A stretch of 64,000 nt of DNA from Massilia sp. BSC265. Its GTDB lineage: Bacteria > Pseudomonadota > Gammaproteobacteria > Burkholderiales > Burkholderiaceae_D. Numbering within the stretch: position 1 is the first letter of the stretch; each line of letters opens with the position of its first letter. Position numbers and translations under genes: made by a program. Location of the stretch: the NCBI RefSeq assembly GCF_000740675.1, contig NZ_JPXI01000033.1:62001-126000 (forward strand), given 5' to 3'. Shown one piece after another: positions 39,395-48,367 of the stretch. Below the pieces are notes generated by a model. That model worked only from the letters and a program-made list of their open reading frames with translations. It searched no databases and was not told the origin of the DNA.

Positions 39395-39799
39395 TCAGCG
39401 GCGGCGCAGGTTCGGAGGAAGGTCCCGGTTGGCTTCATTGATCTGACGCTTCAGCTCGCTGCGCTCGTCCGGCGTCATGCGCATGCGGCGGCCGCCTTCT
39501 TCACGCATGGAGTCGCGCATGGCTTCTTCCTGCCGCATGCGGGCTTCCTCGCGCATCTCGTAGGCACGCTGGTCGTAGCGCGGATCCTGCGCACGGGCGT
39601 CGTAACGGTCGCGCATGCCCTGCTGGTGCATCTCGTCGCGGCGCGGGCTGCGGTCCTGACCGGCCGCCACGGCGCCGGCAGCGGTGCAAGCCAGGGCAAA
39701 GGCGACCACACCGTGCCGGACGAGCGTAGCGAACTGAAGCGGCAGACCGCCGCTTGCAGCCGAACCTTCTGCCTGGATTTTGATACGCACGTTGTTCAT
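39395..39799 (-). CDS. Hypothetical small secreted basic protein
   Basis: 134 residues from ATG 39799, with GAGGA upstream. After an N-terminal stretch it has one hydrophobic segment (GVVAFALACTAAGAVAAGQD) that looks like a signal peptide or anchor. Then comes a highly charged, Arg/Glu/Met-rich, probably helical region (MREEARMRQEEAMRDSMREE) and the ending MTPDERSELKRQINEANRDL plus a short Arg-rich tail. This C-terminal block resembles a motif in other short Oxalobacteraceae proteins I recall, but no function is known. It is divergent from ompR. Confidence 0.65.
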   Translation of the reverse strand: MNNVRIKIQAEGSAASGGLPLQFATLVRHGVVAFALACTAAGAVAAGQDRSPRRDEMHQQGMRDRYDARAQDPRYDQRAYEMREEARMRQEEAMRDSMREEGGRRMRMTPDERSELKRQINEANRDLPPNLRRR

Positions 39800-39998
39800 G
39801 GTGTTCCTCTTCCGCGATGCCATATAAACAGATAAGCTGTGATTTCCACTTGCCGCCAGTGTATGTGCATACCGTCTGAGGAGTAAGCCTGATTGGGTAA
39901 AGTTTGTAACACAATGTAATGGCTGAGCCACATGGACGAGATGTCCAAGCGATAAGACGTTACCATAGCGACATGCTTCTGACAATTCTGGATTCCAT

Positions 39999-40787
39999 AT
40001 GAACGCGACGACGAACAATACGGGCACTGCCGGCAGCGGCATCAACAGCGCCCCTGGCAACCAGGGCGGCCACTCCGCCAAGATCATGGTCGTGGACGAC
40101 GACGTCCGCCTGCGCGACCTGCTGCGCCGCTACCTCACCGAACAGGGCTTCCAGGTGGTGACCGCGGAAAGCGCGCCCGCCATGAACAAGCTGTGGCTGC
40201 GCGAGCGCTATGACCTCCTGGTGCTGGACCTCATGCTGCCCGGCGAGGACGGCCTGTCGATCTGCCGCCGCCTGCGCGGCGCCGGCGACCAGACCCCGAT
40301 CATCATGCTGACCGCGAAGGGCGAGGATGTCGACCGCATCGTCGGCCTCGAGATGGGCGCAGACGACTACCTGCCCAAGCCTTTCAACCCGCGCGAGCTG
40401 GTGGCCCGCATCGGCGCGGTCCTGCGCCGCAAGGGCCCCGACGAGATCCCGGGCGCGCCGAGCGAGACCCCGCAGACCTTCGAGTTCGGCGACTTCGTGC
40501 TCGACCTGGGCACGCGCACGCTGAAGAAAAATGGCGAGACCGTGCCCCTGACCACCGGCGAATTCTCGGTGCTGAAGGTGTTCGCGCGCCATGCGCGCCA
40601 GCCGCTCTCGCGCGAGAAGCTGATGGAACTGGCTAGAGGCCGCGAATACGAGGTCTTCGACCGCTCGCTCGACGTGCAGATCTCGCGCTTGCGCAAGCTG
40701 ATCGAGCCGGATCCTTCCAGCCCGCTGTACATTCAGACCGTCTGGGGCCTGGGCTACGTGTTCATCCCTGAAGGACAGCCGCGCTAG
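39999..40787 (+). CDS. ompR: OmpR-family response regulator (OmpR)
   Basis: 262 residues. The receiver domain has the acidic pair in IMVVDDDVRLRDLLRRY, the phospho-Asp in LLVLDLMLPGEDG (D77) and Lys in YLPKPFNPRELVARI. The C-terminal winged helix ends QTVWGLGYVFIPEG. Compared with E. coli OmpR there is an extra ~25-residue Asn/Gly/Thr-rich N-terminus. It forms a two-component system with the next gene, whose GTG start overlaps its TAG stop by one base. In related beta-proteobacteria this pair controls porins and envelope stress. Confidence 0.92.
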   Translation: MNATTNNTGTAGSGINSAPGNQGGHSAKIMVVDDDVRLRDLLRRYLTEQGFQVVTAESAPAMNKLWLRERYDLLVLDLMLPGEDGLSICRRLRGAGDQTPIIMLTAKGEDVDRIVGLEMGADDYLPKPFNPRELVARIGAVLRRKGPDEIPGAPSETPQTFEFGDFVLDLGTRTLKKNGETVPLTTGEFSVLKVFARHARQPLSREKLMELARGREYEVFDRSLDVQISRLRKLIEPDPSSPLYIQTVWGLGYVFIPEGQPR

Positions 40788-42160
40788 TGTTAGCTCCACT
40801 CTCGGCGGCGCGCCGCGCCGCCCGCTTCGCCTGGTACCGGAGCGGCCTGTTCTGGCGCACTTTCCTCTTGATGTCGCTGCTCACCGCGGCCTCGATCGGC
40901 TCCTGGATCGGCATGCTCAACATGTTCCAGCGCGGTCCCCAGGTGCAGCAGACCGCCGAACTGGTGGTGTCGGTCGTCACGCTGACCAAGGCCGCCCTCA
41001 TCCACTCGGCGCCCGAGCAGCGGCGCGAACTGCTGTTCGAGCTGGCGTCGAGCGAAGGCATCCGCATCTTCACGCTGAACGAAGACGACATCATCGAGCC
41101 GCCGCCGGACAACCGCCTGATGCCCGAGATCGCCGCCATGGTGCGCGAACGCCTCGGCAAGCAGACGCGCTTCTCGAGCAACGTGAACGGGGTGCCGGGT
41201 TTCTACATCAGCTTCAACATCGACGAGGACGAATACTGGCTGATGCTCGAGCGCGAGCGCCTGGCCGGCCTGTCGCGCGAGCAGTGGCTCGGCTGGGCCA
41301 CGCTGGTCGGCCTGCTGTCGCTGCTCGGCGCGGCGCTGATCTCCTCGCTGGTGAACCGGCCGCTGGCGCGCCTGACGGCGGCGGCGCGCACCATCGCCAA
41401 GGGCGAGAAGCCGGACCCGCTGCCCGAGAAGGGCTCGCAGGAGATCATCGAGGCCAACCGCAGCTTCAACCAGATGGTCGACGACCTGGCGCAGGTGGAG
41501 AAGGACCGCGCGGTGATCCTGGCCGGCATCTCGCACGACCTGCGCACGCCGCTGGCGCGCATGCAGCTCGAGGTCGAAATGGCCAACCTGCCGGACGATG
41601 CGCGCGAAGGCATGCAGTCGGACATCAACCAGATGGACGCGATCATCGGCCAGTTCCTCGACTACGCCAAGCCGACCGATGCCGCCACTTTCGTTTCGGT
41701 CAACCTGTCCGAGATGCTGGCCGAAGTCGGCCGCGAGGCGGGCCGCATCCGCGACCTGCGGGTCCGGGTCGACCTGATGCCCGGCGTGCACGTGATGGGC
41801 AACGCGACCGACCTGCGGCGCGTGGTCAACAACATCATCGAGAACGCGCGCAAGTACGGCAAGACGCCGGGCCAGGACTACACCGAGATCGCGATCGTAT
41901 TAAGAGTAAAAGCGACAGGCCACGGACGGCGCGCCGTGATCGAGATCTGCGACCACGGCGTGGGCGTGCCGGAGGACCAGATCAACCAGCTGCTGAAGCC
42001 CTTCACGCGCCTGGACAGCGCGCGCGGCCAGGCCAACGGCGCCGGCCTGGGCCTGGCCATCGTGGAGCGCGTGCTCACGCGCCACAACGCCGAGCTGACG
42101 GTCAGCAACCGCGAAGGCGGCGGCCTGCTGCTGCAACTGGCGCTGCCGCTGGCGGGGTAA
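40787..42160 (+). CDS. envZ: EnvZ-like sensor histidine kinase
   Basis: 457 residues from a GTG that overlaps the ompR stop. It has a first membrane helix (TFLLMSLLTAASIGSWIGML), a periplasmic sensor domain of ~130 residues, a second helix (LGWATLVGLLSLLGAALISS) and HAMP. HisKA carries the phospho-His in AGISHDLRTPLARMQLEVEM (~248). HATPase has N-box NNIIENARKYG and G-boxes DHGVGVP and GAGLGLAIV. It is the cognate kinase of OmpR. A short basic insert in the ATPase domain (LRVKATGHGRR) is a small departure. Confidence 0.92.
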   Translation: MLAPLSAARRAARFAWYRSGLFWRTFLLMSLLTAASIGSWIGMLNMFQRGPQVQQTAELVVSVVTLTKAALIHSAPEQRRELLFELASSEGIRIFTLNEDDIIEPPPDNRLMPEIAAMVRERLGKQTRFSSNVNGVPGFYISFNIDEDEYWLMLERERLAGLSREQWLGWATLVGLLSLLGAALISSLVNRPLARLTAAARTIAKGEKPDPLPEKGSQEIIEANRSFNQMVDDLAQVEKDRAVILAGISHDLRTPLARMQLEVEMANLPDDAREGMQSDINQMDAIIGQFLDYAKPTDAATFVSVNLSEMLAEVGREAGRIRDLRVRVDLMPGVHVMGNATDLRRVVNNIIENARKYGKTPGQDYTEIAIVLRVKATGHGRRAVIEICDHGVGVPEDQINQLLKPFTRLDSARGQANGAGLGLAIVERVLTRHNAELTVSNREGGGLLLQLALPLAG

Positions 42161-42167
42161 GCGACGC

Positions 42168-43868
42168 GTGGGACAGCTGCTCGCCGTCCTCCTTCGCAGC
42201 CTTGGCCGCAACCTGCTGGTGTTCGCGGCCATCGTGCTCGTCCTCGCGTCCGCCTCCTGGGTGAGGGACGAGTGGAGGGACATCCAGCACATCGTCGGCG
42301 AACTCCCGGCGCTGCGGCAGGCGCAGGCCGTCTTCGACGAGCGCCGCGCCGCGCTGGTGCATGCCACCGAAGAAGAGGTTCGCCGGCTGTCCGGCGCCGG
42401 CATCGCACAGCTCGACAGGCGCATCGCGGCCATCGACGGGGAGATCGCACAGCTGCGCCGCGAGCAGGAAGCCGCACCGGTGCTGGGCGCCGTGCTCGCC
42501 GGCCGGGAGGCCCTGGCGCAGCAGCTTGCGCGCTCGGCCATGCGCGACATGGAAATCGAACTGCGGCGCCAGGAAAAGACGCACCTGCTGGCCCTGCGCG
42601 CGCGCGCCGACGCGCTCGCCAACCGGCAGGCCGCGCTGGCCACCCTGGAACGGCTGCGACGCGAACACGTGGCGGTCTACACGGCGCTGCAGGACACATT
42701 GAAAAGGCGCGCCCAGCTCGAAGCGGCCGCGGGGACCTGGGGCAAACTGTTCTTTACCGAAGACTACCGGCATCTGCGGGCACTGGACGCGAGGGCAGCC
42801 CAGCTGCGCGCCAGGAACACCGCCGCGCACCGGGCCTTCCAGGCCCAGCGGGCGCTGGTGAACACGCTGCCGTCGGTCGGCGCACCGGCCGCGTTCCGGC
42901 TGAATGACGAGGCGCTGGCGGCTGCCGCCGCACCGCTGCGCGAACGGCTGCGCGAGGTCGAGCAGCTGGCGGGGACCAGCGGCGCCTGGCAAGTCTACGG
43001 AGTGGTGCAGCCGCTGCTGCTGCCGGCGCTGCTGGTGCTGCTTGGGTGGTGGCTGGCGCCGGCGGCGATCCGCGCCCTGTTCTATTTCGTGCTGGCGCCG
43101 CTGGCGGCGCGCAGGCTGGCGATCGTCATCGGCGCGGCCGCTGCGCAGACGCGGCCCCGGATGTCTTCGCGCATCTCTGCCGTCTCGCAAGCCCTGGCAC
43201 TGGCGCCGGGCGACGAACTGCTGGTCCGTCCCGACTACTGCCAGAGCCAGCCTGCAGGCGTGGCCGTCGCGACCCGCGTGTTGTTCGACTGGCGGCGCCC
43301 GCTGAGCAGCCTGGCCGCGCGCCTGTGGATGCTCAAACGCCTGCGCGCCGTGACGGCGGCCGAGGTGGTCGTATCGGCGACACTCGACCCGCTGGACGAA
43401 GTCGCGCTGCTGGAACTCGCGCCCGGCGAGTCCTTCGTGTTGCAGCCGAGCTGCCTGGTGGGCATGGTCCTGGGTGGGGGCCGGCGGCCCGTCATCCGCA
43501 GCCACTGGCGCCTGGGAACGCTGCATGCCTGGCTCACGCTGCAATTGCGCTATCTGTCGTTCGAGGGCCCGGCGACCCTGGTGCTCAAGGGTTGCCGCGG
43601 CGTGCGCCTCGAACACGCCGGCCGTGGCCGCACGATCAGCCAGGACGCCACCCTGGGCTTCAGCGCGCACGCCGGCTACGGTACCGTGCGCGCCGAGCCC
43701 TTCCTGCCTTACCTGGCCGGCAGGCAGCCGCTGTTCCACGACAGCTTCACCGGGCAGGATGCCTGCTTCCTGTACGAGGAAGTTCCGCGCGCGGCCCAGG
43801 AAGGCCGGCGCCGCAACAACCCCTTCGGGATGCTGCTGGACGCCGGGCTGAAGGCATTCGGCATTTGA
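42168..43868 (+). CDS. Unrecognised coiled-coil membrane protein with AIM24-like C-terminus
   Basis: 566 residues from GTG 42168, only 7 bases after envZ, so probably the third gene of that operon. One membrane helix near residues 14-28 is followed by ~190 residues of Glu/Arg/Ala-rich coiled coil. Then comes a hydrophobic region (~280-330: LLLPALLVLLGWWLAPAAIR, ALFYFVLAPLAARRLAIVIG) and a C-terminal ~220-residue beta-rich domain. That domain's pattern (LELAPGESFVLQPSCLVGMV, LSFEGPATLVLKGCRGV, QDATLGFSAHAGYGTV) resembles the AIM24/TerD-neighbour family. No firm function. The context suggests an envelope role under OmpR/EnvZ. Confidence 0.75.
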   Translation: MGQLLAVLLRSLGRNLLVFAAIVLVLASASWVRDEWRDIQHIVGELPALRQAQAVFDERRAALVHATEEEVRRLSGAGIAQLDRRIAAIDGEIAQLRREQEAAPVLGAVLAGREALAQQLARSAMRDMEIELRRQEKTHLLALRARADALANRQAALATLERLRREHVAVYTALQDTLKRRAQLEAAAGTWGKLFFTEDYRHLRALDARAAQLRARNTAAHRAFQAQRALVNTLPSVGAPAAFRLNDEALAAAAAPLRERLREVEQLAGTSGAWQVYGVVQPLLLPALLVLLGWWLAPAAIRALFYFVLAPLAARRLAIVIGAAAAQTRPRMSSRISAVSQALALAPGDELLVRPDYCQSQPAGVAVATRVLFDWRRPLSSLAARLWMLKRLRAVTAAEVVVSATLDPLDEVALLELAPGESFVLQPSCLVGMVLGGGRRPVIRSHWRLGTLHAWLTLQLRYLSFEGPATLVLKGCRGVRLEHAGRGRTISQDATLGFSAHAGYGTVRAEPFLPYLAGRQPLFHDSFTGQDACFLYEEVPRAAQEGRRRNNPFGMLLDAGLKAFGI

Positions 43869-43871
43869 GCT

Positions 43872-45344
43872 TTACGCCCCCTGCCGGAACGCCGGCGGCA
43901 GCACCGGCCTCGCCAGCGCCGCCCTGCCCCCGAAGGTGGCCGGCATGTCGTAGCGCAGGCCGGCCGCTTCCCAGCGGCGCAGGAACTCCTCGATCACGTC
44001 CGGGTGGCTGCCCAGGTGCAGGCGCACGAAGGGCACCGGCGCGGTCTGGTTGAACAGCGAGGCCGAGACCAGGGTGCCGGTGGCGAAGAACAGGTCGTCG
44101 CGGAAGCGGTCGATGCCGCCGTCGGTGGTCTGGTACACCTGCGGGATCTCGATCAGCATGTAGGAGGTCGACGGCCCGATGCACAGGGCCGGGTCGAGCC
44201 AGCCCATGCGTTCCTTCAGGCGCGCGCGCACCAGTTCCTTCTGGCGCGTGTAGAACAGGCCGGTCTCGATGGTCCAGTCGGCTGCTTCCGGCGTGGCCAG
44301 CCAGGCGCACATCAGCTCCGCATTGTGGGTGTTGGTGTGGTAGCGGTTGATCCAGGATTCGCGGCCCAGGAGCCGCAGCATCTTCGGCGAGGTGGTGATG
44401 GCCGCGACGCCCATCGTATTGCACGAGAACTGCTTGCCGAAGGGGCGGGTGGCGACCCAGCGCTCGAACATGCCGGAGCGGACCAGCTCATTGTCGCCGC
44501 CGTTGCCGTCGAAGGCGTCGAGCAGCGCCTTCAGGTGGTTGACGACCGGCGCGCGCGGGTCGTGGACGCAGTAATAGGCGTCGTCGAGCAGCAGGAAGCC
44601 GCCTTGCGCCGCGCACAGCTCCAGGAGGTAGTGCGTGACCTCGACCGGCCATTGCATGCCGGTCGGGTTGTGCTGCGGATTGGTCACGGCCATGGCGATG
44701 TGGCGGCTGCCGTCGGCAACCGTCTCGCGCACGATGGCGTCCCATCGCCGCAGGTCCGGCAGCCAGCCGTTCTTCGGCCCCAGCGGCAGGAACACGACCT
44801 CGAAGCCGACGTCCCTGAAGATGCCGCGGTAGTCCCAGCTCGGGGTCGGCACCAGCGCCACCGGGGTCTTGCCCGGGAAGTTGTCGCGCGCGTGGCGCAT
44901 CGCGACCTTGGCCATGTCGTACATCGCCATCCGGGTGGTCATCGCCAGGCAGCCGACGTCGATGTCGAGGCCGGGGGCCGGCTTGCGCCCCGCCAGGTGG
45001 TGTTCGCTGACGATCAGTCGGCGCATGAAATTGCGGTGGCGCTGAATGCCGTAGCCGGATTCGGCATAACCCATGTCGCCGCGCTCGAACTGGAAGGCGT
45101 TGATGAATTCCAGGAATTTAGGACTGACGCCGTTCCAGTGTTCGCCCTTGACGGCATACAGCACCGGTCCGTGCGGCGCGCCGGCCCCCATGTACTCGTG
45201 ATACAGCACCTGCTCCGGCGAGCATTGGCGCATCTCTTCCGAATCGTTCTGGAGGTGCTCGGCGGCGGCCTTGATGTGGCTGCGCAGGTGCGGCGTCCAG
45301 GTGGGAATCGTGGGGCGTTCGAGGGCTTGATTCAGCTGGGTCAT
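43872..45344 (-). CDS. Fold-type-I PLP-dependent aminotransferase
   Basis: 490 residues from ATG 45344; an in-frame ATG at 45392 would add 16. It is an unusually long class-I/II aminotransferase. Cofactor segments are TTRMAMYDMAKVAM, TNPQHNPTGMQWPVEVTHYL, LLLDDAYYCVHD (Asp for the PLP nitrogen) and the probable Schiff-base lysine in RPFGKQFSCNTMG near residue 302. SASLFNQTAPVPFVRLHLG includes the substrate-carboxylate Arg. The N-terminal ~110 residues (EQVLYHEYMGAGAPHGPVLY) are specific to this subgroup. Substrate unknown. It is convergent with the coiled-coil gene and stands alone. Confidence 0.82.
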   Translation of the reverse strand: MTQLNQALERPTIPTWTPHLRSHIKAAAEHLQNDSEEMRQCSPEQVLYHEYMGAGAPHGPVLYAVKGEHWNGVSPKFLEFINAFQFERGDMGYAESGYGIQRHRNFMRRLIVSEHHLAGRKPAPGLDIDVGCLAMTTRMAMYDMAKVAMRHARDNFPGKTPVALVPTPSWDYRGIFRDVGFEVVFLPLGPKNGWLPDLRRWDAIVRETVADGSRHIAMAVTNPQHNPTGMQWPVEVTHYLLELCAAQGGFLLLDDAYYCVHDPRAPVVNHLKALLDAFDGNGGDNELVRSGMFERWVATRPFGKQFSCNTMGVAAITTSPKMLRLLGRESWINRYHTNTHNAELMCAWLATPEAADWTIETGLFYTRQKELVRARLKERMGWLDPALCIGPSTSYMLIEIPQVYQTTDGGIDRFRDDLFFATGTLVSASLFNQTAPVPFVRLHLGSHPDVIEEFLRRWEAAGLRYDMPATFGGRAALARPVLPPAFRQGA

Positions 45345-45503
45345 GAGGATGTCTCTCACTATAAACTTGGCGGATGGTTGCAGTTTTGCCATGGAGCAAC
45401 AGCAAAAACTCCGCGCAGTCTAATGAGTTGCAGTAGTGACAGTCGCACGATTGGACGGGGCGATCCGAACCATGCAAGCCGCATGAATCATGGCCCGTTA
45501 CCC

Positions 45504-45693
45504 AATGCCTGTCAGTTAGGAAGAACTGTAGGGTGGGCGGGGTAATGCCGGGCAATGCCCGGAATGACAAACGCCCACGCGGTGTTAGTTGAGATACGAA
45601 AAATCGACCGGGCTGCAGTACTGTGATCTAACCGCGTGGGCGGGAGACCCGCCCACCCTACGGATGAGCGGCGCCTCTTAAGTGACAGGCATT
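45504..45693. repeat. Composite palindromic element (REP-like copy 3 inside a longer inverted repeat)
   Basis: Terminal inverted repeats AATGCCTGTCAGTTA (45504-45518) and its 14/15 inverse (45679-45693) enclose a REP-like unit running from GTAGGGTGGGC (45528-45538) to GCCCACCCTAC (45651-45661). Inside are ACGCGGT/ACCGCGT inverted segments and a GGGCGGG AGA CCCGCCC hairpin. The 190-base element has no ORF and looks like a MITE. It fills most of the 355-base gap upstream of the aminotransferase; I see nothing definite in the rest of that gap (45345-45503). Confidence 0.75.
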
Positions 45694-45699
45694 AGCCCG

Positions 45700-46728
45700 T
45701 TATCTGCCTTTCAGGCTCGCCAGCGCCCCCTCGATGCCGGGGTAGCGAAACACGAAGCCTTCCCGCTGCAGCCGCCGCGGCACGACGCGCTGCCCCTCCA
45801 GCAGCAGGTCGGACTGCTCGCCCAGCATCAGGCGCAGCGGCCAGCCGGGCGTCGGCATGAAGCTGGGACGGCGCCAGATACGCCCGGCCGCCCGGCCGAA
45901 TTCGGCCTGCGTGAGGCATTCGGGCGCCGTGAAATTGGTGGCCCCTGCGGTGCCCGGCCTTGGGGCCGCGAGCGCGTGGCGCCAGCGGTGCGCCATGCCG
46001 CCCACCACGTCGTCCACGTGGATCCACGACAGCCACTGCCGGCCGCTTCCCAGCCTCCCGCCCAGGCCGAGCAGGATCGGCAGCAGCATCATGGGCAGCG
46101 CCCCGCCTTTGCCGACGACCAGGCCGAAGCGCATGCACTCCACCTGCACGCCGTACCGCGCGGCGGCGCCGGCCGCTTCCTCCCATTCGCGGCACAGGTC
46201 CGACATGAAGATCGGCTGCGGCGGCGCGGCTTCGTCGAGCTCGGACGCGTCGCCGATGCGCTGGATGCCGTAGTAGCCGATGGCGGAGGCATTCAGCAGC
46301 AGGAAGGGCTTGTGGTCGGCGCGTTCGATCCAGGCCACCACCTGCCGCGTCAGCTCGACGCGGCTGCGGCGCAGGGCTTCCTTGCGCGCCGTGCTCCAGC
46401 GCGGGCCCAGGATGCGGGCGCCGGCCAGGTTGACCACGACGTCGATCCGGGTGCTCGGTGGCAGCGCGTCCATCGATGCGATGCACTTTACCTTGCCCTC
46501 GAACAGCCGCGCCGCCGCTTCCGGCTGCCGGCTCAGGGCGAGCACCGTGTGGCCGTCCTGCAGCAGGGCCGGCACCAGGTGCCGGCCGACGAAGCCGGTG
46601 GCGCCGGTGACGAGGACGGTACGCTTGTGCGCATCGAAGGACACGGCGGGCACCTTGATGCCGCCCTGTCCGCGCGCAGCTGCGATTACATCGCGCAGTC
46701 CCGACAGCTTCCGTACGTTGGCGCTCAT
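45700..46728 (-). CDS. TIGR01777 family NAD-dependent epimerase-like protein
   Basis: 342 residues from ATG 46728, with AAGGAG upstream and ATGA overlap with the preceding regulator gene. It is an SDR-type Rossmann fold: TVLVTGATGFVGRHLVPALL near residue 37, VVNLAGARILGPRWS, the active-site-like SAIGYYG, and a C-terminal DUF1731 domain (MLGEQSDLLLEGQRVVPRRL). Close relatives are E. coli YfcH and SulA-like proteins; no substrate is known. Coupling to a GbsR/MarR-type regulator is its main context clue. Confidence 0.88.
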   Translation of the reverse strand: MSANVRKLSGLRDVIAAARGQGGIKVPAVSFDAHKRTVLVTGATGFVGRHLVPALLQDGHTVLALSRQPEAAARLFEGKVKCIASMDALPPSTRIDVVVNLAGARILGPRWSTARKEALRRSRVELTRQVVAWIERADHKPFLLLNASAIGYYGIQRIGDASELDEAAPPQPIFMSDLCREWEEAAGAAARYGVQVECMRFGLVVGKGGALPMMLLPILLGLGGRLGSGRQWLSWIHVDDVVGGMAHRWRHALAAPRPGTAGATNFTAPECLTQAEFGRAAGRIWRRPSFMPTPGWPLRLMLGEQSDLLLEGQRVVPRRLQREGFVFRYPGIEGALASLKGR

Positions 46729-47267
46729 GGCTGCTCCTTGCCGTTGGGTCCGAGGAAGCGGGCGACCTTGCCGCCCATCTTGAGGAAGCGCTGCAGCGTC
46801 TGCGGCGGCAGGTGCTGGTAGTCCTTGAAGGTGGCGCTCAGCATCTCGAGGAACTCGAGCACGACCTGCATGCGCGCCAGCGTGGCGGCGTCCAGGCCCT
46901 TGTCCGCTTCCCCTTCGATGGCGCATTCGCGCAGGACGGTGAGGGTGGGGTCGATCTCGCGGCGCTTGCGCTCTTCCAGGATCACCCGGAAGATTTCCCA
47001 CACATCCTGCAAGGCCTGGAAGTGGTCGCGCCGGTCGCCCAGCACGTGGCTCACGCGCACCAGCTTCCAGCTCTGCAGCTCCTTCAGGCTGTTGCTGACG
47101 TTGGAGCGGGCCACGCCCAAGGTCTCGACGATGTCGTCGGCGGTCAAGGGGCGCTCGGACAGGTAGAGCAGCGCGTGGATCTGGGCGACGGTCCGGTTGA
47201 CGCCCCAGCGGGTTCCCATCTCTCCCCAGTGAAGGACGAATTTCTGCGCGGTCGGGCTGAGGCTCAT
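46725..47267 (-). CDS. GbsR/MarR-family transcriptional regulator
   Basis: 180 residues. The winged-helix domain (VNRTVAQIHALLYLSERPLT; LGVARSNVSNSLKELQSWKL) and the following RRDHFQALQDVWEIFRVILE fit the GbsR subgroup of MarR regulators, known in choline/betaine control in Bacillus. It overlaps the TIGR01777 gene by ATGA and is divergent from the threonine dehydratase. A perfect 8-bp palindrome at 47279-47298, 12 bases upstream of its start, is a likely autoregulatory operator. Confidence 0.85.
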   Translation of the reverse strand: MSLSPTAQKFVLHWGEMGTRWGVNRTVAQIHALLYLSERPLTADDIVETLGVARSNVSNSLKELQSWKLVRVSHVLGDRRDHFQALQDVWEIFRVILEERKRREIDPTLTVLRECAIEGEADKGLDAATLARMQVVLEFLEMLSATFKDYQHLPPQTLQRFLKMGGKVARFLGPNGKEQP

Positions 47268-47278
47268 GATTTTCCTTT

Positions 47279-47298
47279 ATTTCTGTTGTTACAGAAAT
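47279..47298. promoter_or_regulatory. Palindromic operator candidate between gbsR-like and dehydratase genes
   Basis: ATTTCTGT (47279-47286) and ACAGAAAT (47291-47298) form a perfect 8-bp inverted repeat with a TGTT spacer in the 122-base divergent gap. The length and symmetry suit a MarR-type dimer. It could control both directions. Confidence 0.6.
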
Positions 47299-47389
47299 TA
47301 AAGAACGAAATGAACGAAAGGTCAAGCGAATCCTTGATGGGGAATGTCGGTTCGCTATACTGTCGCCTTTCGACTTGACCGAGACCGCC

Positions 47390-48367
47390 ATGACCGCTAC
47401 TACCGCCCTCTCCTACCGTGACGTCGAACTGTCCGCCGAGCGCTTGGCTGGCGCTGCGCACCGCACGCCGGTCCTGACCTCGAGCACGGCGAACAAGCTG
47501 TCCGGCGGCACGCTGTTCTTCAAGTGCGAGAACTACCAGCGCATGGGCGCCTTCAAGTTCCGCGGCGCCTACAACGCCATCGCCAAATTCGACGAGGCCC
47601 AGCGCGCCGCCGGCGTGCTGACCTTCTCTTCGGGCAACCACGCCCAGGCGATCGCCCTGTCGGCCAGGCTGGCCGGCATCAAGTCCGTCATCATCATGCC
47701 GCAGGACGCGCCGGCGCTGAAGGTCAAGGCCACCAAGGAGTACGGCGGCGAAGTCATCACCTATGACCGCTATACGGAGAACCGCGAAGAGATCGGCCGG
47801 CGCCTGTCGGAAGAGCGCGGCATGACCCTGATTCCGCCCTACGACCATCCGGACGTCATTGCCGGCCAGGGCACGGCCGCCAAGGAACTGTTCGAGGAAA
47901 CCGGCGAGCTCGACATCCTGCTGGTGTGCCTGGGCGGCGGCGGCCTGCTGGCCGGCTGCGCGCTGGCGGCGCGCGCCCTGTCGCCGTCTTGCCGGGTGAT
48001 CGGCGTCGAGCCGGAAGCCGGCAACGACGGGCAGCAATCGCTGCGCAAGGGGGAAATCGTGCACATCGCGGTGCCCAGGACCATCGCCGACGGCGCCATG
48101 GTGACCCATATCGGCGAGCACAACTTCGAGGTGATTCGCCGCAGCGTGGACGACATCGTCACCGTCAGCGACGCGCAACTTGTGCAGACCATGGCCTTCT
48201 TCGCCGAGCGCATGAAGATGATCGTCGAGCCCACCGGTTGCCTGGCGGCGGCCGCGGCGCTGCACGGCGTGGTCGACGTCAGGGCTAAGCGCGTCGGCAT
48301 CCTGATCAGCGGCGGCAACGTCGACCTGTCGCGCTTTGCCGCGCTGATGCAGACTTTGGAAGCGTGA
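47390..48367 (+). CDS. Threonine/serine dehydratase (fold type II, no ACT domain)
   Basis: 325 residues from ATG 47390. A PLP enzyme that deaminates threonine or serine to a 2-oxoacid. The cofactor lysine is in GAFKFRGAYNAI (K56), with the asparagine loop SSGNHAQAIAL and the phosphate-binding glycine loop CLGGGGLLAG. The lack of a C-terminal ACT domain marks the catabolic type or a serine-racemase-like enzyme rather than biosynthetic IlvA. It overlaps the downstream ridA gene (TGATG). RidA removes the enamine intermediates these enzymes release, which supports the assignment. Confidence 0.88.
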   Translation: MTATTALSYRDVELSAERLAGAAHRTPVLTSSTANKLSGGTLFFKCENYQRMGAFKFRGAYNAIAKFDEAQRAAGVLTFSSGNHAQAIALSARLAGIKSVIIMPQDAPALKVKATKEYGGEVITYDRYTENREEIGRRLSEERGMTLIPPYDHPDVIAGQGTAAKELFEETGELDILLVCLGGGGLLAGCALAARALSPSCRVIGVEPEAGNDGQQSLRKGEIVHIAVPRTIADGAMVTHIGEHNFEVIRRSVDDIVTVSDAQLVQTMAFFAERMKMIVEPTGCLAAAAALHGVVDVRAKRVGILISGGNVDLSRFAALMQTLEA

